This document shows, piece after piece, positions 62,712 to 64,000 of a DNA stretch of 64,000 bases; the first letter of the stretch is position 1, and the number at the start of each line of letters is the position of its first letter. The stretch is from Pseudomonas putida (GTDB lineage: Bacteria; Pseudomonadota; Gammaproteobacteria; Pseudomonadales; Pseudomonadaceae): contig NZ_MINI01000028.1 in the NCBI RefSeq assembly GCF_002906855.1, positions 62,001 through 126,000 of the forward strand, in the 5' to 3' direction. Both the position numbers and the translations under genes were made by a program. The notes beneath the pieces are model-generated. The model did no database searches. It was not told the DNA's origin and was given only the letters and a program-made list of their open reading frames with translations.

Positions 62712-63215
62712 ATGCGCGCCTGGCTCGGTGGTTGCCTGACGGGGCTCGGCCTGTTGCTGGCCACGCCTCTGGATGCGGCGACCAGCAGTACTTTCCAGGT
62801 GAGCGCGCAGATCGTTGCCGGTTGCCTGGTGGTGGGTGGGGTGACCAGCTATGGCGTGCTCGATTTCGGCACCCAGTCGGCGCTGTCCACCGGCATTCTC
62901 AGTACCTCGCTGGGCGGTACCACGGTGACCTTCCAGTGCACCCCCGGGGTGACCCTGAACATGAGCCTGGACGGTGGCCAGAACAGCGCCAGTGGTACGC
63001 GCAACCTCAAACGCACGGGCGGCACGCAGGTGCTGGCCTACCAGTTGTACCAGGACGCAGCTTACAGCCAGGCCCTGGGCATTGGCCAGAGCGTGGCGGT
63101 GAGCTACACCGACGCCACGGCCATCAAGTTGCCGGTGTATGGCCGTACCCAGTTGCCCGGCACCTTGCCGGCCGGGACCTACACCGATGTGGTGCAAGTA
63201 TCGGTGACCTGGTGA
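62712..63215 (+). CDS. Spore-coat-U-domain (Csu-type) pilus subunit 4
   Basis: 167 residues. The signal peptide (1-22, LLLATPLDAAT) is followed by a mature domain with QIVAGCLVVGGV, VTFQCTPGVTLNMSLDGGQN, and AGTYTDVVQVSVTW at the end. The start lies 15 bases after the previous stop. The chaperone gene follows after 40 bases, so the operon order is four subunits, then chaperone; the usher and tip adhesin should lie beyond the window. Confidence 0.88.
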   Translation: MRAWLGGCLTGLGLLLATPLDAATSSTFQVSAQIVAGCLVVGGVTSYGVLDFGTQSALSTGILSTSLGGTTVTFQCTPGVTLNMSLDGGQNSASGTRNLKRTGGTQVLAYQLYQDAAYSQALGIGQSVAVSYTDATAIKLPVYGRTQLPGTLPAGTYTDVVQVSVTW

Positions 63216-63255
63216 ACACACCAGCACCCAAGAAAAAGAGACCAAGGAGAGCGGT

Positions 63256-64000
63256 ATGGGGGTAGGCGCGAAGTGGGCGCAAGGTGTGATCGGTTTGTTG
63301 CTGTTGGCGAGCCTGCCGGCGGGGGCAGCCACCTCGGTGCTGATCTGGCCGATCGACCCGGTGCTGGAGGCTGACCAGAAGGCCGGTGCGCTGTGGCTGG
63401 AGAACCGTGGCACGGCGCCGGCGAGTCTGCAGGTGCGGGTGTTCGCCTGGCGCCAAGGCGACTACCAGGAACAGTTCCAGGCCCAACGCGAAATCATCGG
63501 CAGCCCGCCTGTAGCCACCATTCCCCCGGGGCAGAAGCAACTGATCCGCCTGACCCGCACTGGCAGCTCGCCGGTCGGCCAGGAGCAGGCCTACCGCATC
63601 ATCATCGATGAAATCCCTTCGCCATTGCCGACCGATGCCGCCAGTCAGGGCACCACGGCGGCGATCCGCCTGCAGATGCGCTATTCGGTGCCGCTGTTCG
63701 TCTATGGCGAAGGGCTGTGGGGCAAGGCCGACCCGCAAGGCAAGCGCAATGCCGACGGTGTCGGCAAGCCGCAGCTCAGCTGGCGCCCGGTGATGGTGCA
63801 AGGCAAGCCCTATGTGGAGATGCGCAATACCGGCCCGGTACATGCACGCCTGACCGATGTGGTGGTGCAGCACGGTGGCCAGGGTAAACCCTTGGCCGAA
63901 GGCCTGCTTGGCTATGTGCTGCCCGGTGCCAGCATGCGCTGGCCGGCACCGGTTGCGCCGAACGCTGGCAGCGTGATCAAGGGGAGGGTGAACGGTCAGG
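63256..64000 (+). CDS. Periplasmic pilus chaperone, CsuC-like (3' partial)
   Basis: A PapD-type chaperone for the preceding subunits; the frame runs off the window end. The start ATG 63256 has AAGGAGAG upstream. The signal peptide (1-24, LPAGAATS) is followed by the first immunoglobulin-like domain: SVLIWPIDPVLEADQKAGAL, LWLENRGTAPASLQVRVFAW, and IPPGQKQLIRLTR with the arginine/lysine patch. AYRIIIDEIP follows, and the second domain starts near residue 125. The frame stays open to base 64,000. The gene should be followed by an usher. Confidence 0.9.
   Translation, partial: MGVGAKWAQGVIGLLLLASLPAGAATSVLIWPIDPVLEADQKAGALWLENRGTAPASLQVRVFAWRQGDYQEQFQAQREIIGSPPVATIPPGQKQLIRLTRTGSSPVGQEQAYRIIIDEIPSPLPTDAASQGTTAAIRLQMRYSVPLFVYGEGLWGKADPQGKRNADGVGKPQLSWRPVMVQGKPYVEMRNTGPVHARLTDVVVQHGGQGKPLAEGLLGYVLPGASMRWPAPVAPNAGSVIKGRVNGQ

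Overview
The window is chromosomal DNA of a Pseudomonas, most likely of the P. putida group. The evidence is the high GC and codon use, the order oprI / aroF / panE / cysB / cysH / pabB / prp operon / acnB / bacteriophytochrome / Csu-type pilus genes, the AcnD-PrpF form of the methylcitrate cycle, and putida-type REP sequences. No database search was possible, so names rest on motifs, lengths and gene order.

Core region 1-31.6 kb: an L,D-transpeptidase (5' end outside the window), major lipoprotein oprI, a GNAT protein, DAHP synthase, a ketopantoate reductase-like protein, a universal stress protein, cysB and cysH (sulfate assimilation), pabB, a three-gene retropepsin / inactive transglutaminase / ATP-grasp operon, a GntR regulator with prpB-prpC-acnD-prpF-prpD, acnB, a DUF1289 protein, queD, a patatin-like lipase, two PepSY proteins with a two-component system, an HPP-CBS membrane protein, a LysR regulator and the first 237 codons of prpE.

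Mobile island, about 31,612-52,475 (20.9 kb): prpE is cut inside its conserved adenylation loop and resumes at 52,469. ACATCAT lies at both junctions, and inside it are imperfect terminal inverted repeats of about 30 bp. At the right end a tightly overlapping operon encodes three large tyrosine recombinase-like proteins and a small HTH/coiled-coil protein, resembling Tn554-type and tandem tyrosine-recombinase elements. The left cargo (32.0-37.0 kb) is AT-rich and holds small unknown genes, a Xre repressor and a DUF5677 protein. The central cargo is metal resistance: chrBA (chromate), an NreB-like exporter with a His-rich tail, dmeF with its repressor dmeR, a HupE-type membrane protein with a membrane anchor and two small His-rich exported proteins, a CsoR/InrS-type repressor, a frameshifted YqaA gene, a TraX-family protein and a YHYH-domain peptide. 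G-tract operator sequences lie in the promoters of the exporter, of the CsoR-like gene and of dmeR, so the exporters appear to be under metal-sensing repressors. No conjugation or replication genes are visible on the island.

Core region 52.5-64 kb: the 3' part of prpE, a REP pair, zapE (probable TTG start), a YdcH/DUF465 protein, tRNA-Gln(UUG), a light-signalling operon (bacteriophytochrome, single-domain response regulator, hybrid kinase), and the start of a Csu-type chaperone-usher pilus operon (four spore-coat-U-domain subunits and a chaperone running off the window).

Functionally, the methylcitrate cycle genes are intact but dedicated propionyl-CoA synthetase is broken, so propionate activation would have to come from another acyl-CoA synthetase elsewhere in the genome.
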